Source: CAZMGV01 sp964621525 [NCBI: uncultured bacterium] (GTDB taxonomy: Bacteria; JAGRBM01). From it: DNA of 64,000 nt. A model generated the notes under the pieces. That model made no database searches and was not told the DNA's origin. It worked only from the letters and a program-made list of their open reading frames with translations. The stretch's first letter is position 1. Every line of letters starts with the position of its first letter. Shown here piece after piece: positions 1 through 7,887 of this stretch. The stretch covers positions 6,258 through 70,257 of the forward strand of contig CAZUMS010000019.1 in assembly GCA_964621525.1 (NCBI GenBank), given 5' to 3'. The position numbers were made by a program, and so were the translations under genes.

Positions 1-1
1 C

Positions 2-376
2 TATCCGGTGGGCACCGTCATCGAGGGCAAGGTGAAGTCGATCACCGACTTCGGCGCCTTCGTGGAGATCGTGGAAGGCGTCGAGGGCCTGATCCGGACC
101 AACGAGATCTCGACCGAACCGGTCCGCAACGCGGGCGAAGTGGTCAAGGTCGGCGACCTGATCAAGGCCGAAATCACCTCCATCGACGACAACGACCGCA
201 AGGTCGGCCTCTCGGTGCGCCAGATGGAGATGAACTCCACCAAGGCGGACATCAAGAAGTTCGTCGAGGCGCAGGGCAAGGGCCGTTCGAGCCTGGGCGA
301 CCTCCTCGCGGAGAAGATCGCCGAGAAGAAGGCCGACGACGCCAAGTCCGGCGGCAACGGGGACAACAAGGACTGA
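2..376 (+). CDS. rpsA: 30S ribosomal protein S1, C-terminal fragment (5' end outside window)
   Basis: The reading frame is open from the window edge, so the start lies outside. It encodes the last S1 RNA-binding OB-fold, with the typical G-x-V-x-x-I-x-D-F-G-A-F-V core, a GLI strand and a closing KVGLSVRQ segment. A charged, lysine- and acid-rich tail follows and ends GDNKD. In the family the protein helps bring mRNA to the 30S subunit. A strong hairpin terminator follows 24 nt after the stop and separates it from sppA. Multi-domain S1 is the best reading because the domain lies at the very C-terminus with the usual acidic/basic tail; another S1-domain protein cannot be fully excluded from one domain. 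Confidence 0.82.
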   Translation, partial: YPVGTVIEGKVKSITDFGAFVEIVEGVEGLIRTNEISTEPVRNAGEVVKVGDLIKAEITSIDDNDRKVGLSVRQMEMNSTKADIKKFVEAQGKGRSSLGDLLAEKIAEKKADDAKSGGNGDNKD

Positions 377-399
377 TCCGGTCCTGAGTCCCGGACGAA

Positions 400-430
400 G
401 GCCGGCGGTATCCGCCGGCCTTTTGTTTTT
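400..430 (+). terminator. Rho-independent terminator after rpsA
   Basis: A perfect 9-bp GC stem (400-408 with 412-420) with a 3-nt loop is followed directly by TTTTGTTTTT at 421-430. It would end the rpsA transcript just before sppA. Confidence 0.88.
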
Positions 431-456
431 GAGACGGGGGTAGTACGGTCCCGGAC

Positions 457-1416
457 ATGGCAGGAAAGACATCCAGAGCGGTTTGGATCATCATCGGCGC
501 GACGCTGCTGCTCGTGCTCATCATCATGACGGGGAGCCTGTTCTCCCCGGCGGGCCCTGCGGGCGGCGGCACGGCGGCGGTTTCGCTCGGCGGCCCCGGC
601 GGCTCGGTGGCCGTGGTGCCGGTCGAGGGGCCGATCTTCGAGGCGCGGCCCTGGATCAAGCAGCTCAAGTCGCGGGCGAAGCAGAACAACGTCCGGGCGA
701 TCGTGCTCCGGGTGGACAGCCCCGGCGGCGGCGTCGTTCCAAGCCAGGAATTATATGAAGAGATCCGCCGGATCCGCCAGGACGGAAAGCCGGTGATTGT
801 CTCCTTCGGCTCCACGGCCGCGTCCGGGGGTTACTACATCGCTTCGGGCGCCGACTGGATCGTCTCGAACCCCGGCACGATCACGGGTTCCATCGGCGTG
901 CTGATCGAAACAGCCAAATTCCGCGACCTGCTGGCCAAGATCGGCGTGGAGGCCGTCATCGTCAAGAACTCGCGGGCGACCTACAAGGACATTCTTAGCC
1001 CCGCGCGGGACATGACGCCGGAAGAGGAAACCCTCCTCAAGGGACTTCTCGACGACACGTTCGAGCAGTTCGTGCAGGCGATCGTGGACGGCCGGAAGAT
1101 GGAGAAGGAAAAGGTGCTCGAAGTGGCCGACGGCCGGATCCTCACGGGCCTTCAGGCGAAGGCCGTGGGGCTAGTGGACCAGATCGGCGACCTCGACGCG
1201 GCGATCTCGAAAGCCGGCGAACTGGCGAAGCTCGGTCCCCGGCCCGACGTGATTTTTCCGAAGAAGCCCAAGCCCACGCTGTTCGACCTGTTCCCGGACC
1301 AGGACGAGGAGTGGTCCGGCCCCGAGGAGACCCCGCTCGTGGGCAAGCTGCTCGGCAAGCAGGTGGCCCAGCAGCTCCAGTTTCACGGCCTGGTTTTTTA
1401 TATGATGCCGAACTGA
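457..1416 (+). CDS. sppA: Signal peptide peptidase SppA, short form (family S49)
   Basis: A 319-residue inner-membrane serine protease that degrades cleaved signal peptides. Residues 9-28 form a single N-terminal membrane anchor. The S49 core follows, with D-S-P-G-G near residue 87 and the nucleophile loop A-A-S-G-G-Y-Y containing Ser123. Lys177 in Y-K-D-I is the likely general base, about 50 residues later as in short SppA proteins such as that of Bacillus. The length matches the short single-domain form, not the tandem 67-kDa E. coli enzyme. It follows the rpsA terminator; the next gene (HIT hydrolase) begins about 130 nt downstream. The S49 family also includes SohB-like proteases, but the anchor and length favour SppA. 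Confidence 0.9.
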   Translation: MAGKTSRAVWIIIGATLLLVLIIMTGSLFSPAGPAGGGTAAVSLGGPGGSVAVVPVEGPIFEARPWIKQLKSRAKQNNVRAIVLRVDSPGGGVVPSQELYEEIRRIRQDGKPVIVSFGSTAASGGYYIASGADWIVSNPGTITGSIGVLIETAKFRDLLAKIGVEAVIVKNSRATYKDILSPARDMTPEEETLLKGLLDDTFEQFVQAIVDGRKMEKEKVLEVADGRILTGLQAKAVGLVDQIGDLDAAISKAGELAKLGPRPDVIFPKKPKPTLFDLFPDQDEEWSGPEETPLVGKLLGKQVAQQLQFHGLVFYMMPN

Positions 1417-1544
1417 TCCGCCGGAGGTTTACCGACGCCGTGGCCGGTTCCCGAAAACGCAGTTCAGCGAGGCGCGCTTCTCCGAAGCCGGCGCTTTCCC
1501 GCCAGGAACGGCGGACCGTTCCGCTCAAGGGGGGAAAGCTCCGG

Positions 1545-2096
1545 ATGAAGGGACATTCCCTCGACCCCGAAAATCCGCGCCAGCGCACCAAGCTCTGGGC
1601 GCCCTGGCGGATGGCCTACATCAAGGGGCACTCGAGCACGGGCCCGAAGCTCGACAAGGCGAAGTGCATTCTCTGCCAGCTCCTCGAGATGGAGGACGGC
1701 GACGAGAACCTGATTCTGGAACGCACCGAGCACGCCTACGTTGTGATGAACCGCTACCCCTATACGAACGGCCATGTGATGGTGGTGCCGAAACGGCACA
1801 CGAGCGAATTCCCGTCGCTGACGCCGGCCGAGTCGGACGACCTCATGCGGCTCATGCGCCGGTCGGTGAAGGCGATCCAGTCGGCGATCCGGGCCCACGG
1901 GTTCAATATCGGCATGAACGTGGGCCGTGTCGCCGGGGCAGGAATCGACGAGCACCTCCATTTCCATGTGGTCCCGCGCTGGAACGGCGACACGAACTTC
2001 ATGCCCGTGCTGGCGGATGTGAATCTCGTGAATGACCACCTGATCGACAGCTACCGGCTGCTCCGCAAGACGCTCGCCGGGACGGCGGACGGCTGA
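1545..2096 (+). CDS. HIT-family nucleotide hydrolase/phosphorylase (Ap4A-type)
   Basis: A 183-residue histidine-triad protein. The active-site motif E-H-L-H-F-H-V-V-P gives the H-phi-H-phi-H pattern. The N-terminal L-W-A-P-W-R-M-A-Y-I segment and a C-x-x-C pair (CILC) match the branch that contains mycobacterial Ap4A phosphorylase Rv2613c, so cleavage of diadenosine polyphosphates or nucleoside phosphoramidates is likely; the exact substrate is inferred. The reading frame extends upstream to 1311, inside sppA. ATG 1545 is chosen because AAGGGGGGAAA lies about 7 nt upstream and family similarity begins shortly after. No terminator separates it from sppA, so co-transcription is possible. Confidence 0.85.
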   Translation: MKGHSLDPENPRQRTKLWAPWRMAYIKGHSSTGPKLDKAKCILCQLLEMEDGDENLILERTEHAYVVMNRYPYTNGHVMVVPKRHTSEFPSLTPAESDDLMRLMRRSVKAIQSAIRAHGFNIGMNVGRVAGAGIDEHLHFHVVPRWNGDTNFMPVLADVNLVNDHLIDSYRLLRKTLAGTADG

Positions 2097-2120
2097 GGGC
2101 CGCCGGAAGCAGGCGGAAGT

Positions 2121-2152
2121 ACAAATAAAAGGGGCCGGCTTTCGCCGGCCCC
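2121..2152 (-). terminator. Rho-independent terminator for the minus-strand small gene
   Basis: A 9-bp GC stem (2131-2139 with 2144-2152) with a TTTC loop. The T-rich tract (TTTTATTTGT) follows it only when read on the minus strand, so it serves the gene ending at 2208. It may also stop readthrough from the HIT gene, but with no U-run on that side. Confidence 0.7.
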
Positions 2153-2207
2153 GGGGTCTAGGGAAAACCTCGATGGAAGCGGAGGGTCTTCCATCGGGGA
2201 AGGGGGC

Positions 2208-2432
2208 TTAGTTGTCGATCACCCGGACCTTGAGGCCCTTGAGCTTGCCGTGGAACCGGATCTTTCCTTCGTTGATCATCCGGCCTACGGAGCGGGCCAC
2301 GTCCCCTGTGCGGGGTTCACGGGCCGAGGTCGAGAGGGTGTCCACCACGTCCAGAAGGGTGAGCCTTTCCTGACGGAAAGCCGACGGTCCGATGCAGCGG
2401 AAGCCCAGATCCTGGAACTGTTCTGCACTCAT
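2208..2432 (-). CDS. Small conserved-looking protein of unknown function (74 aa)
   Basis: I do not recognise the family. The 74-residue protein is soluble and rich in charged residues. A helical N-half (residues 20-35) is followed by V-A-R-S-V-G-R-M-I-N-E-G-K-I-R-F, which resembles a helix plus wing of a small DNA- or RNA-binding fold; this is only an impression. Coding potential is supported by a very strong Shine-Dalgarno (GAAAGGAGG, about 9 nt before ATG), a promoter-like pair upstream, and a minus-strand terminator downstream. It is therefore a monocistronic, separately controlled gene. The AT-rich upstream region with palindromes is unusual for this genome. Confidence 0.72.
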   Translation of the reverse strand: MSAEQFQDLGFRCIGPSAFRQERLTLLDVVDTLSTSAREPRTGDVARSVGRMINEGKIRFHGKLKGLKVRVIDN

Positions 2433-2521
2433 TGTCCCGTCCTCCTTTCAGACGCTGGGGACCTATATGCAGAGCCGGGGCCAAAACGGGCACCACCCCT
2501 GAATATCCATGTAACTTGTTG

Positions 2522-2549
2522 ATTAAACTAAGATATTTTTCTTAGTCAA
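2522..2549 (-). promoter_or_regulatory. Candidate sigma70 promoter with embedded inverted repeat
   Basis: On the minus strand TTGACT (2549-2544), a 16-nt spacer and TTTAAT (2527-2522) lead into the small gene at 2432 with a leader of about 80 nt. The inverted repeat ACTAAGA/TCTTAGT (2527-2533 and 2540-2546) touches both the -10 and the -35 elements, a layout expected of a repressor operator. Confidence 0.45.
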
Positions 2550-2592
2550 TCAGACTGAAAACTGACGGTGAATGGCTGATAAATGTCAAGAT

Positions 2593-2616
2593 ACAGACAC
2601 ATAGCTATGTATCTGT
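2593..2616. promoter_or_regulatory. 24-bp near-perfect palindrome, possible operator
   Basis: The central 12 bp ACATAGCTATGT (2599-2610) are perfectly symmetric. The flanks ACAGA and TCTGT extend the symmetry to 24 bp with one mismatched pair. It lies in an AT-rich intergenic stretch between two minus-strand genes, about 45 bp upstream of the candidate -35 element. There is no U-run, so a terminator is unlikely. Confidence 0.4.
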
Positions 2617-2708
2617 CGAAAAAATGTCAGCACTAGGTAATGACTAAAGAATCCCGTGATAACGGTCACTAATTCGTCGAATTTTTGACGCGCGGGGTCC
2701 AATAGACC

Positions 2709-3122
2709 TTAACGGCGCCCTTTGGAACCCTTGGCGGCCTTCTTGGCTGGAGCCGTCTTGCGGACAGTCCGCGACGACGACACCGAGGGGGCCCCCCCCC
2801 CCTCCTTTTTTTCAGAAGCTGGCTTGGAGTCACCGGCCTTGTCCGCCGGTTTGCTCTCGGCCTTGGTGTCGGCCTTCGCCTCGGTCTTGGTCTCCGAAGC
2901 CTCGCCGTCGTCCTTCTTTTTGGATGAATCCCCGCCCGCATCCTTCTTGTAGTCGGTGACGTACCAGCCCGACCCCTTGAGGTGGAAGGCGGCGGCCGAG
3001 ATTTTCCGCTTCGCCGACTTCTTGCTGCATTTGGGGCAGGTGGTGAGGGGCTTTTCGGAGAACTTCTGGATCGTGTCCCATTCGTGGCCGCATTTGGTGC
3101 AGACATACTCGTAAATCGGCAT
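2709..3122 (-). CDS. FmdB-family zinc ribbon protein
   Basis: A 137-residue protein with an N-terminal FmdB/CxxC_CxxC_SSSS zinc ribbon: M-P-I-Y-E-Y, then C8-x-x-C11 and C29-x-x-C32. The rest is a low-complexity Lys/Asp/Glu/Ala-rich linker and a basic tail ending KGSKGRR. The family was named after a putative formamidase regulator, but most members have no proven role; metal or nucleic-acid binding is inferred. It is longer than the usual 70-110 residues because of the charged linker. A run of 11 G residues on the coding strand (2802-2792), next to a short A tract, sits in the linker and could slip, changing the C-terminal tail. Confidence 0.8.
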   Translation of the reverse strand: MPIYEYVCTKCGHEWDTIQKFSEKPLTTCPKCSKKSAKRKISAAAFHLKGSGWYVTDYKKDAGGDSSKKKDDGEASETKTEAKADTKAESKPADKAGDSKPASEKKEGGGAPSVSSSRTVRKTAPAKKAAKGSKGRR

Positions 3123-3207
3123 GGGTATTCAACGCTCCGGGTCCGGCGGAAACCGGACGCGGCCTCGTAATAAGCACGGGGCTACGGCGGGTCAAGAGGG
3201 ATCGGGA

Positions 3208-4419
3208 TCAGGCCTTTCCGGGCCGGGGGACGAGTTCGGTGACGGGGGCGGCAACGATGCGGTTTCTGCCCTCGTTCTTGGCCCGGTAGAGGAGAAGGTC
3301 GGCCGCTTCCACGAGGGCGTCGAGCTCCGGGATGTCCTCGTCGCAGGCGACAGCGCCGATGCTGAGGGAGGTGGTGTACGCCTTCCCGTTCCGGTCAAAG
3401 CGCTCCCGCCGGACGGCGTCGAGGATCCGGCCGGCGAGGGCCCGGGCCCCATCGACGCCGGTTTCCGAGAGGATGATGGCGAACTCGTCGCCACCGATGC
3501 GGCCCGCCGTGTCGATCCCGGTGCGCAGGCTGCCTTCCATGATCGAGGCGATCCGGCAGAGAACCTCGTCCCCCGCCTGGTGGCCGTGCGTGTCGTTGAT
3601 CTCCTTGAACCTGTCCGTGTCGCAAAGGATGAGCGAGATCGGGCGCCCCAGCCGGACGGCGCGGGCCAGCTCGTTCTTCAGCGTCCGGAAGAAATGCCGC
3701 CGGTTGGCGAGCCCCGTGAGCGGATCGGTCCGGGAGAGCTCGTCCAGCCGCACCTGCCGGTCTTGCCACTGGTAAACGGTAAAGGCCACGCCGAAGAACA
3801 TCATGACGGTCAGCATCAGGCAGATGGACGAGTTGATCACGACCCAGAAGACCGAAATGCGGCCGGCCTCGTAAGGCGGTCCGGCGAGCAGCGGTCCTTC
3901 CGGGATCACTCCGGCAGCGATCAGGACCGTGAGCGCCGTGTAGATCGTGAGCAGGGAGAGCAGCCCCCAGAGCGCCTGCGGCAGCGTGAAGAACATGAGC
4001 ACCATGATCCCCGCCCCCAGGATTCCCATGAGGTAGGGCGAGGTCGAGTAGCCGGGGAAATACATGAAGATGGCGGTCGTGATGCAGCCGAACTGGCTGG
4101 CGGCATAGGCATAGACCTGGCTGTCCCGCTCCTTCCGCCGCTGGTAGAGACCCACCGCGCCCAGAATCAGCCAGCCGGCGATGGCGAATTCGTGCCAGCG
4201 CAGATAGAACGGCAGGAAATCGTGGTTGTAGTAGGGGAGCTGCTCCGGGTGGGCGCGGACGTAGAGGATCAGGAGGTAGCTCGACAGGTACAGGGGAATG
4301 GCGATCGTGACCGTCGCCAGGCACTTGTCCACGGCCCGCCAGCGGAGCGGGTGCCCCATCTGCCTGAAAATGCTCCGGACAAACCCCGGCAGCGGCAATG
4401 CATCAGCTTCAGCCGGCAA
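3208..4419 (-). CDS. Membrane diguanylate cyclase (GGDEF domain)
   Basis: A 403-residue protein predicted to make cyclic di-GMP from two GTP. Residues 35-215 contain about six membrane segments, an AdrA-like integral sensor region. A short linker leads to the GGDEF domain (about 225-385), with D-P-L-T-G-L-A-N-R-R at the start and the intact active-site motif R-I-G-G-D-E-F at 307-313. The inhibitory I-site RxxD expected five residues upstream is missing (the stretch reads T-G-I-D-T-A-G), so product feedback may be weak. The start is TTG 4419, supported by GGAGGGG 7 nt upstream; no ATG fits. It is transcribed away from argJ. Confidence 0.9.
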   Translation of the reverse strand: MPAEADALPLPGFVRSIFRQMGHPLRWRAVDKCLATVTIAIPLYLSSYLLILYVRAHPEQLPYYNHDFLPFYLRWHEFAIAGWLILGAVGLYQRRKERDSQVYAYAASQFGCITTAIFMYFPGYSTSPYLMGILGAGIMVLMFFTLPQALWGLLSLLTIYTALTVLIAAGVIPEGPLLAGPPYEAGRISVFWVVINSSICLMLTVMMFFGVAFTVYQWQDRQVRLDELSRTDPLTGLANRRHFFRTLKNELARAVRLGRPISLILCDTDRFKEINDTHGHQAGDEVLCRIASIMEGSLRTGIDTAGRIGGDEFAIILSETGVDGARALAGRILDAVRRERFDRNGKAYTTSLSIGAVACDEDIPELDALVEAADLLLYRAKNEGRNRIVAAPVTELVPRPGKA

Positions 4420-4810
4420 CCTGTTCCCCTCCGGTCGGTCTCGTTTTCACGATTTCGCAGATAATAAACAGGTTGAAGTTTAGCGGACCGGGAGGTTACT
4501 GGGAAACGGAAACCGATGGCGGACCGCGTTAAACGGCTGAATTCCGGTTCAGTCTGAATCGGAGGGCGGCCGCGGGTGCCGAAATATCCGCTTGCATCGC
4601 CGCCCCGGCTTTCGCATAATTTCCGGCGTGAAACGGGTTTTCGCCAGTTCAGCAATTTCAGGGGCCGCGCCCGCGGCTCTCCGTTTCCGTCGCGCCGTGT
4701 GACGGCGCATCTACCCTATTCTTTTCCACAATCGTGTCCGTTTGTTCACCCGAGTTTCCGGCGCAGCAGTTAGGCTGGGCCGGTCCGATATCCCGAAAGG
4801 TCATTGAACC
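4420..4810. other. Divergent intergenic region between the GGDEF gene and argJ
   Basis: 391 nt without a convincing gene. It holds the GGDEF gene's ribosome-binding site at the left edge and a plus-strand promoter candidate at 4592-4620. There is a short CTGAA/TTCAG inverted repeat near 4540. I saw no clear minus-strand promoter beyond a TATTAT-like hexamer near 4465 that lacks a partner. Confidence 0.5.
4592..4620 (+). promoter_or_regulatory. Candidate sigma70 promoter for argJ
   Basis: TTGCAT (4592-4597), a 17-nt spacer and CATAAT (4615-4620). It would give a leader of about 185 nt before argJ. Confidence 0.4.
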
Positions 4811-6001
4811 ATGTCATCCACAGTCAAAGGTTTCCGGTTTGCCATCCACGAAGCGTCCCTGAGGTACAAGAACCGGCCCGATCTGGCGCTGATCGTGGCC
4901 GATTCGCCTGCCGCCTCGGCCGGGGCGTTCACCCAGAGCAAGGTTGTCGCCGCGCCGGTGACACTCTGCCGGGAGCACCTGAAAAAATCGGCGAAGAGCC
5001 GGGCCGTCATCGTCAACGCCGGCCGGGCGAACGCCTGCACGGGGAAGCCCGGCATGGCGGACGCCAAAGCCACGGTGAAGGCACTCGCGTCCGCGATCGG
5101 CGCAAAGCCGGAGGAGGTTCTCGTCGCCTCCACCGGTATCATCGGCCAGCGGATCGGGGTCGAGAAGCTGGTGGAGAACCTCCCCCCGCTCGTCTCGAAC
5201 CTCGCGCCGGGGTCCATCGAGCCGCTGGCGAAGGCGATCATGACGACGGACACGAAGCCCAAGTTCGCCGAAACGACGGTGAAGCTGGGCGGCGCGAGCG
5301 TGACGGTCCAGGGCATCTCGAAGGGCGCCGGCATGATCGCCCCGAACATGGCGACCATGCTCGGGTTCCTCGTGACGGACGCAGCGGTGCCCGCCGGGCT
5401 GCTCCGGAAGGTGTTCAAGGGCGCCGTCCAGCAGTCGTTCAACGCCATCACCATCGACGGCGACACTTCCACCAACGACACGGCCATCATGCTCGCGTCG
5501 GGGGCGGCGGGGAACCGGCCGCTTGCGGCGGGGGGCAGGGATCTCAAGGCGTTCGAGGCCGCCCTTGCGGACGTCTGCACGGGCCTCGCCCGGATGATCG
5601 TCGCCGACGGCGAAGGGGCCACGAAGCTCATCAAGGTCGTCATCACCGGGGCGAAGTCGGTGGCCGAGGCGCGGCGGGCCGCACTCACCATCGCCAACTC
5701 CCCGCTCTGCAAAACGGCCTTCGCGGGCGGCGACCCGAACTGGGGACGGCTCATCGCCGCCGCCGGGCGGGCCGGCGTCGCGCTGGACGGCGAGCGGTTC
5801 TCCGTCACCATCGGCGGGGTGCCGGTGGTCCGGAAGGGCGTCCTCCCCGACGCGGATACCGACAAGGCTGCCGCCCAGAAGATGAAAGGCGCGGAGTTCG
5901 ACGTGATCGTGGACCTTGCCGCCGGCAAGGCCACCGACACGGTCTGGACCTGCGACTTCACCGAAGGGTACATCCGGATCAACGCCGACTACCGGTCGTA
6001 A
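4811..6001 (+). CDS. argJ: Bifunctional glutamate N-acetyltransferase / amino-acid acetyltransferase ArgJ
   Basis: A 396-residue enzyme of arginine biosynthesis. It moves the acetyl group from N-acetylornithine to glutamate, the cyclic route, and may also use acetyl-CoA. The self-cleavage site is plain: K-G-A-G-M-I-A-P-N-M-A-T-M-L-G, with cleavage expected between Ala181 and Thr182, Thr182 becoming the nucleophile. Downstream G-D-T-S-T-N-D-T and the C-terminal F-T-E-G-Y-I-x-I-N-A-D-Y are standard family signatures. Length is normal. It is monocistronic: a strong terminator follows 24 nt later and no other arg gene is present here. Whether it is bifunctional or ornithine-only cannot be read from sequence. 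Confidence 0.95.
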   Translation: MSSTVKGFRFAIHEASLRYKNRPDLALIVADSPAASAGAFTQSKVVAAPVTLCREHLKKSAKSRAVIVNAGRANACTGKPGMADAKATVKALASAIGAKPEEVLVASTGIIGQRIGVEKLVENLPPLVSNLAPGSIEPLAKAIMTTDTKPKFAETTVKLGGASVTVQGISKGAGMIAPNMATMLGFLVTDAAVPAGLLRKVFKGAVQQSFNAITIDGDTSTNDTAIMLASGAAGNRPLAAGGRDLKAFEAALADVCTGLARMIVADGEGATKLIKVVITGAKSVAEARRAALTIANSPLCKTAFAGGDPNWGRLIAAAGRAGVALDGERFSVTIGGVPVVRKGVLPDADTDKAAAQKMKGAEFDVIVDLAAGKATDTVWTCDFTEGYIRINADYRS

Positions 6002-6024
6002 GAGCGGTGCGCGAAATCAGGAAT

Positions 6025-6061
6025 GGCGAGGCCCGGGAGGAAACTCCCGGGCCTTCTCGCC
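6025..6061 (+). terminator. Rho-independent terminator after argJ
   Basis: A 10-bp stem (6030-6039 with 6044-6053) with a GAAA tetraloop, extended by GGCGA/TCGCC, followed by a short TTCT tract. The T-run is weak but the stem is very strong. Confidence 0.72.
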
Positions 6062-6083
6062 ACTAACCAGTTCCGAATCCTGT

Positions 6084-6263
6084 CCCCAATCGAATTGGGG
6101 ATGCTGGCTTTCAGGCGTAATCTCACGGCAAAGTTCCGCCCCTTCGGGGCACCTCCTTCCAGAGGAAGGAGGGCCGCTTCCGCATCGTGGCCTTCAATAT
6201 GATAAGGGCTTGGGGTGCATACAACGCCCTCTTTCCCTGAAAGAGGGTGGCCGGAGGCCGGGT
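6084..6263. repeat. REP/MITE-like cluster of short hairpins
   Basis: Four successive palindromes: 6084-6100 (7-bp arms, CCCCAAT/ATTGGGG), 6138-6150 (GCCCC/GGGGC), 6152-6172 (9-bp arms, CCTCCTTCC/GGAAGGAGG) and 6227-6247 (8-bp arms, CCCTCTTT/AAAGAGGG). The last runs into TGGCCGGAGGCCGGG. This GAGGGTGGCC-rich pattern resembles dispersed palindromic repeats of many GC-rich bacteria. A related element lies at 16775-16870. No coding sequence is supported here. Confidence 0.5.
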
Positions 6264-6342
6264 GTTAGTTTCCCTTTTCTGCCCCCCACATTCCCGTGGA
6301 TTCGCCTATTTAACCACACCCAATGCCGCTCAGCTCCCCCGT

Positions 6343-6372
6343 TTGACTTGTGAAAACGGCGGGGGGTATAGC
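6343..6372 (+). promoter_or_regulatory. Candidate sigma70 promoter for ino1
   Basis: TTGACT (6343-6348), an 18-nt spacer and TATAGC (6367-6372), about 80 nt before the ino1 start. The pair sits inside an imperfect inverted repeat (CCCCCGTTT ... AAACGGCGGGGG). Confidence 0.45.
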
Positions 6373-6459
6373 GACGGGCCTTTGGGGCGGACGCCCCCGG
6401 ACGGAACCCGCCGGATGCGCCTGTAACCTATTGAAATCCAAAGAGGAGTTCTCATCCAC

Positions 6460-7827
6460 ATGGCCAAGGCCAACCCGTCCAGCCAGCAGGTACTGACCAC
6501 CGTTAACGTCGACAAGCTGAAGCGCACCGCTTCGGCCGAAAAGAAGAAGCTCGGCAAGCTCGCCCTCCTGCTCGTGGGCTGCAACGGCGCCATCGCCACC
6601 ACCGTCCGGGTGGGTGTGGAACTCCTCAAGCGCGGCCTTGCGGACCCCGACGAGAAACAGGGCATGCTGGCCCAGACCGGCACGATCCGCATCGGCGCCC
6701 GCGACAGCCAGGTGAAGATCAACGACATCGTCAGCGTCTCGGATTTCGACGACATCGTCGTGGGCGGCTGGGACATCAACAAGATGGACGCCTACGAGGC
6801 GGCGAAGTTCGCCCGCGTGCTGGACCCCTCGCTGGTGGACCAGGTGAAGGGCGCGCTCAAGGGCCAGAAGGCGATGCCGGGCTACTTCGAGAACGCCTAC
6901 GTGAAGAACCTCAAGGCCGAGATCTCGATCAAGGCCAAGACCAAGATGGACGCCGCCAGGCAGATCATGCGGGACATCGAGAACTTCAAGAAGAAGCACA
7001 AGTGCGACCGCGCCGTCGTGATCTACGTGGGCTCCACCGAGCGTTACCACGAGGTGAAGCCGGTGCACCAGACGCTGGCGGCCTTCGAGAAGGGCCTCCA
7101 GAACAACTCGCCGGACATCGCGCCGTCGCAGGTCTACATCTACGCCGCGTTCAAGCTCGGCCTGCCGCACCACAACTTCTCGCCGTCGCAGGGCGCCGAG
7201 GTTCCGGCGCTGCGCGAGCTGGCGCAGAAGACCGGCGCGCCGTTCTCGGGCAACGACGGCAAGACGGGCCAGACCTGGATGAAGTCGGTCATCATGCCGG
7301 GCTTCAAGGGCAAGGAACTCCGGATCGCCGGCTGGGCGGCCAACAACTGGATCGGCAACAAGGACGGCCTCGTGCTCGACGAGCCGGGCTCGTTCCAGAC
7401 GAAGAAGAAGTCCAAGTCGAACCAGGCGGCGAACATCCTCGGCTACGAGATCGAGCAGCCGGTGCTGATCAGCTATTACAAGATCGCCGGCGACGACAAG
7501 CACGCCATGGACCGCATCGACTTCAAGGGTTTCCTCGGATACCCGATGATCATCGACATCTCCTTCTTCTGCCGCGATTCGATCCTCGCCGCCCCGATGG
7601 TGATCGACCTGTGCCGTTTCCTTGACTGGGCGAAGCGCAAGGGCATGGCCGGCACGCAGGAATGGCTGGGTCTCTACTCGAAGAGCCCGATCCCGGTGGC
7701 CGACGGCGTGCCCGTGCAGCACGACTTCTTCATCCAGCGGGAGAAGTTCGAGAACACGATCCGCGAGCTGGTGGGCGCCCCGATCATCACCCACCTCGGC
7801 AACGAGTACTGGCAGCGGGGCAACTGA
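6460..7827 (+). CDS. ino1: Myo-inositol-1-phosphate synthase
   Basis: A 455-residue NAD-dependent enzyme turning glucose 6-phosphate into inositol 3-phosphate (1L-myo-inositol-1-phosphate), the committed step to inositol lipids and solutes. Signatures seen: an N-terminal G-C-N-G-A-I-A-T-T nucleotide loop (about 46-54), V-G-G-W-D-I-N-K, the N-W-I-G-N-K-D-G region, the central S-G-N-D-G-K-T-G-Q-T motif, and the catalytic-domain S-Y-Y-K-I-A-G-D-D-K-H-A. Length is near that of eukaryote-like and archaeal forms. The start ATG has AGAGGAG 11 nt upstream. The gene stands 60 nt before the metF-like gene, so they may be co-transcribed. In bacteria the enzyme serves inositol phospholipid or di-inositol phosphate synthesis; which applies here is unknown. 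Confidence 0.93.
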   Translation: MAKANPSSQQVLTTVNVDKLKRTASAEKKKLGKLALLLVGCNGAIATTVRVGVELLKRGLADPDEKQGMLAQTGTIRIGARDSQVKINDIVSVSDFDDIVVGGWDINKMDAYEAAKFARVLDPSLVDQVKGALKGQKAMPGYFENAYVKNLKAEISIKAKTKMDAARQIMRDIENFKKKHKCDRAVVIYVGSTERYHEVKPVHQTLAAFEKGLQNNSPDIAPSQVYIYAAFKLGLPHHNFSPSQGAEVPALRELAQKTGAPFSGNDGKTGQTWMKSVIMPGFKGKELRIAGWAANNWIGNKDGLVLDEPGSFQTKKKSKSNQAANILGYEIEQPVLISYYKIAGDDKHAMDRIDFKGFLGYPMIIDISFFCRDSILAAPMVIDLCRFLDWAKRKGMAGTQEWLGLYSKSPIPVADGVPVQHDFFIQREKFENTIRELVGAPIITHLGNEYWQRGN

Positions 7828-7887
7828 CGCGCACAGCCGGATGGATGGGGGCGCGGTGACACGCGCCCCTTTCCGTTAGGGAGAGCG

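Noticed and set aside
3121-4464. 447-codon plus-strand frame over the GGDEF gene
   Set aside because: The minus-strand GGDEF domain is unambiguous; the plus-strand product is rich in Asp, Arg and His with no domain.
4450-4490. Minus-strand promoter for the GGDEF gene around TATTAT
   Set aside because: No acceptable -35 hexamer at the right distance.
6310-7794. 494-codon minus-strand frame over ino1
   Set aside because: Ino1 has strong motifs on the plus strand; the antisense product has none.
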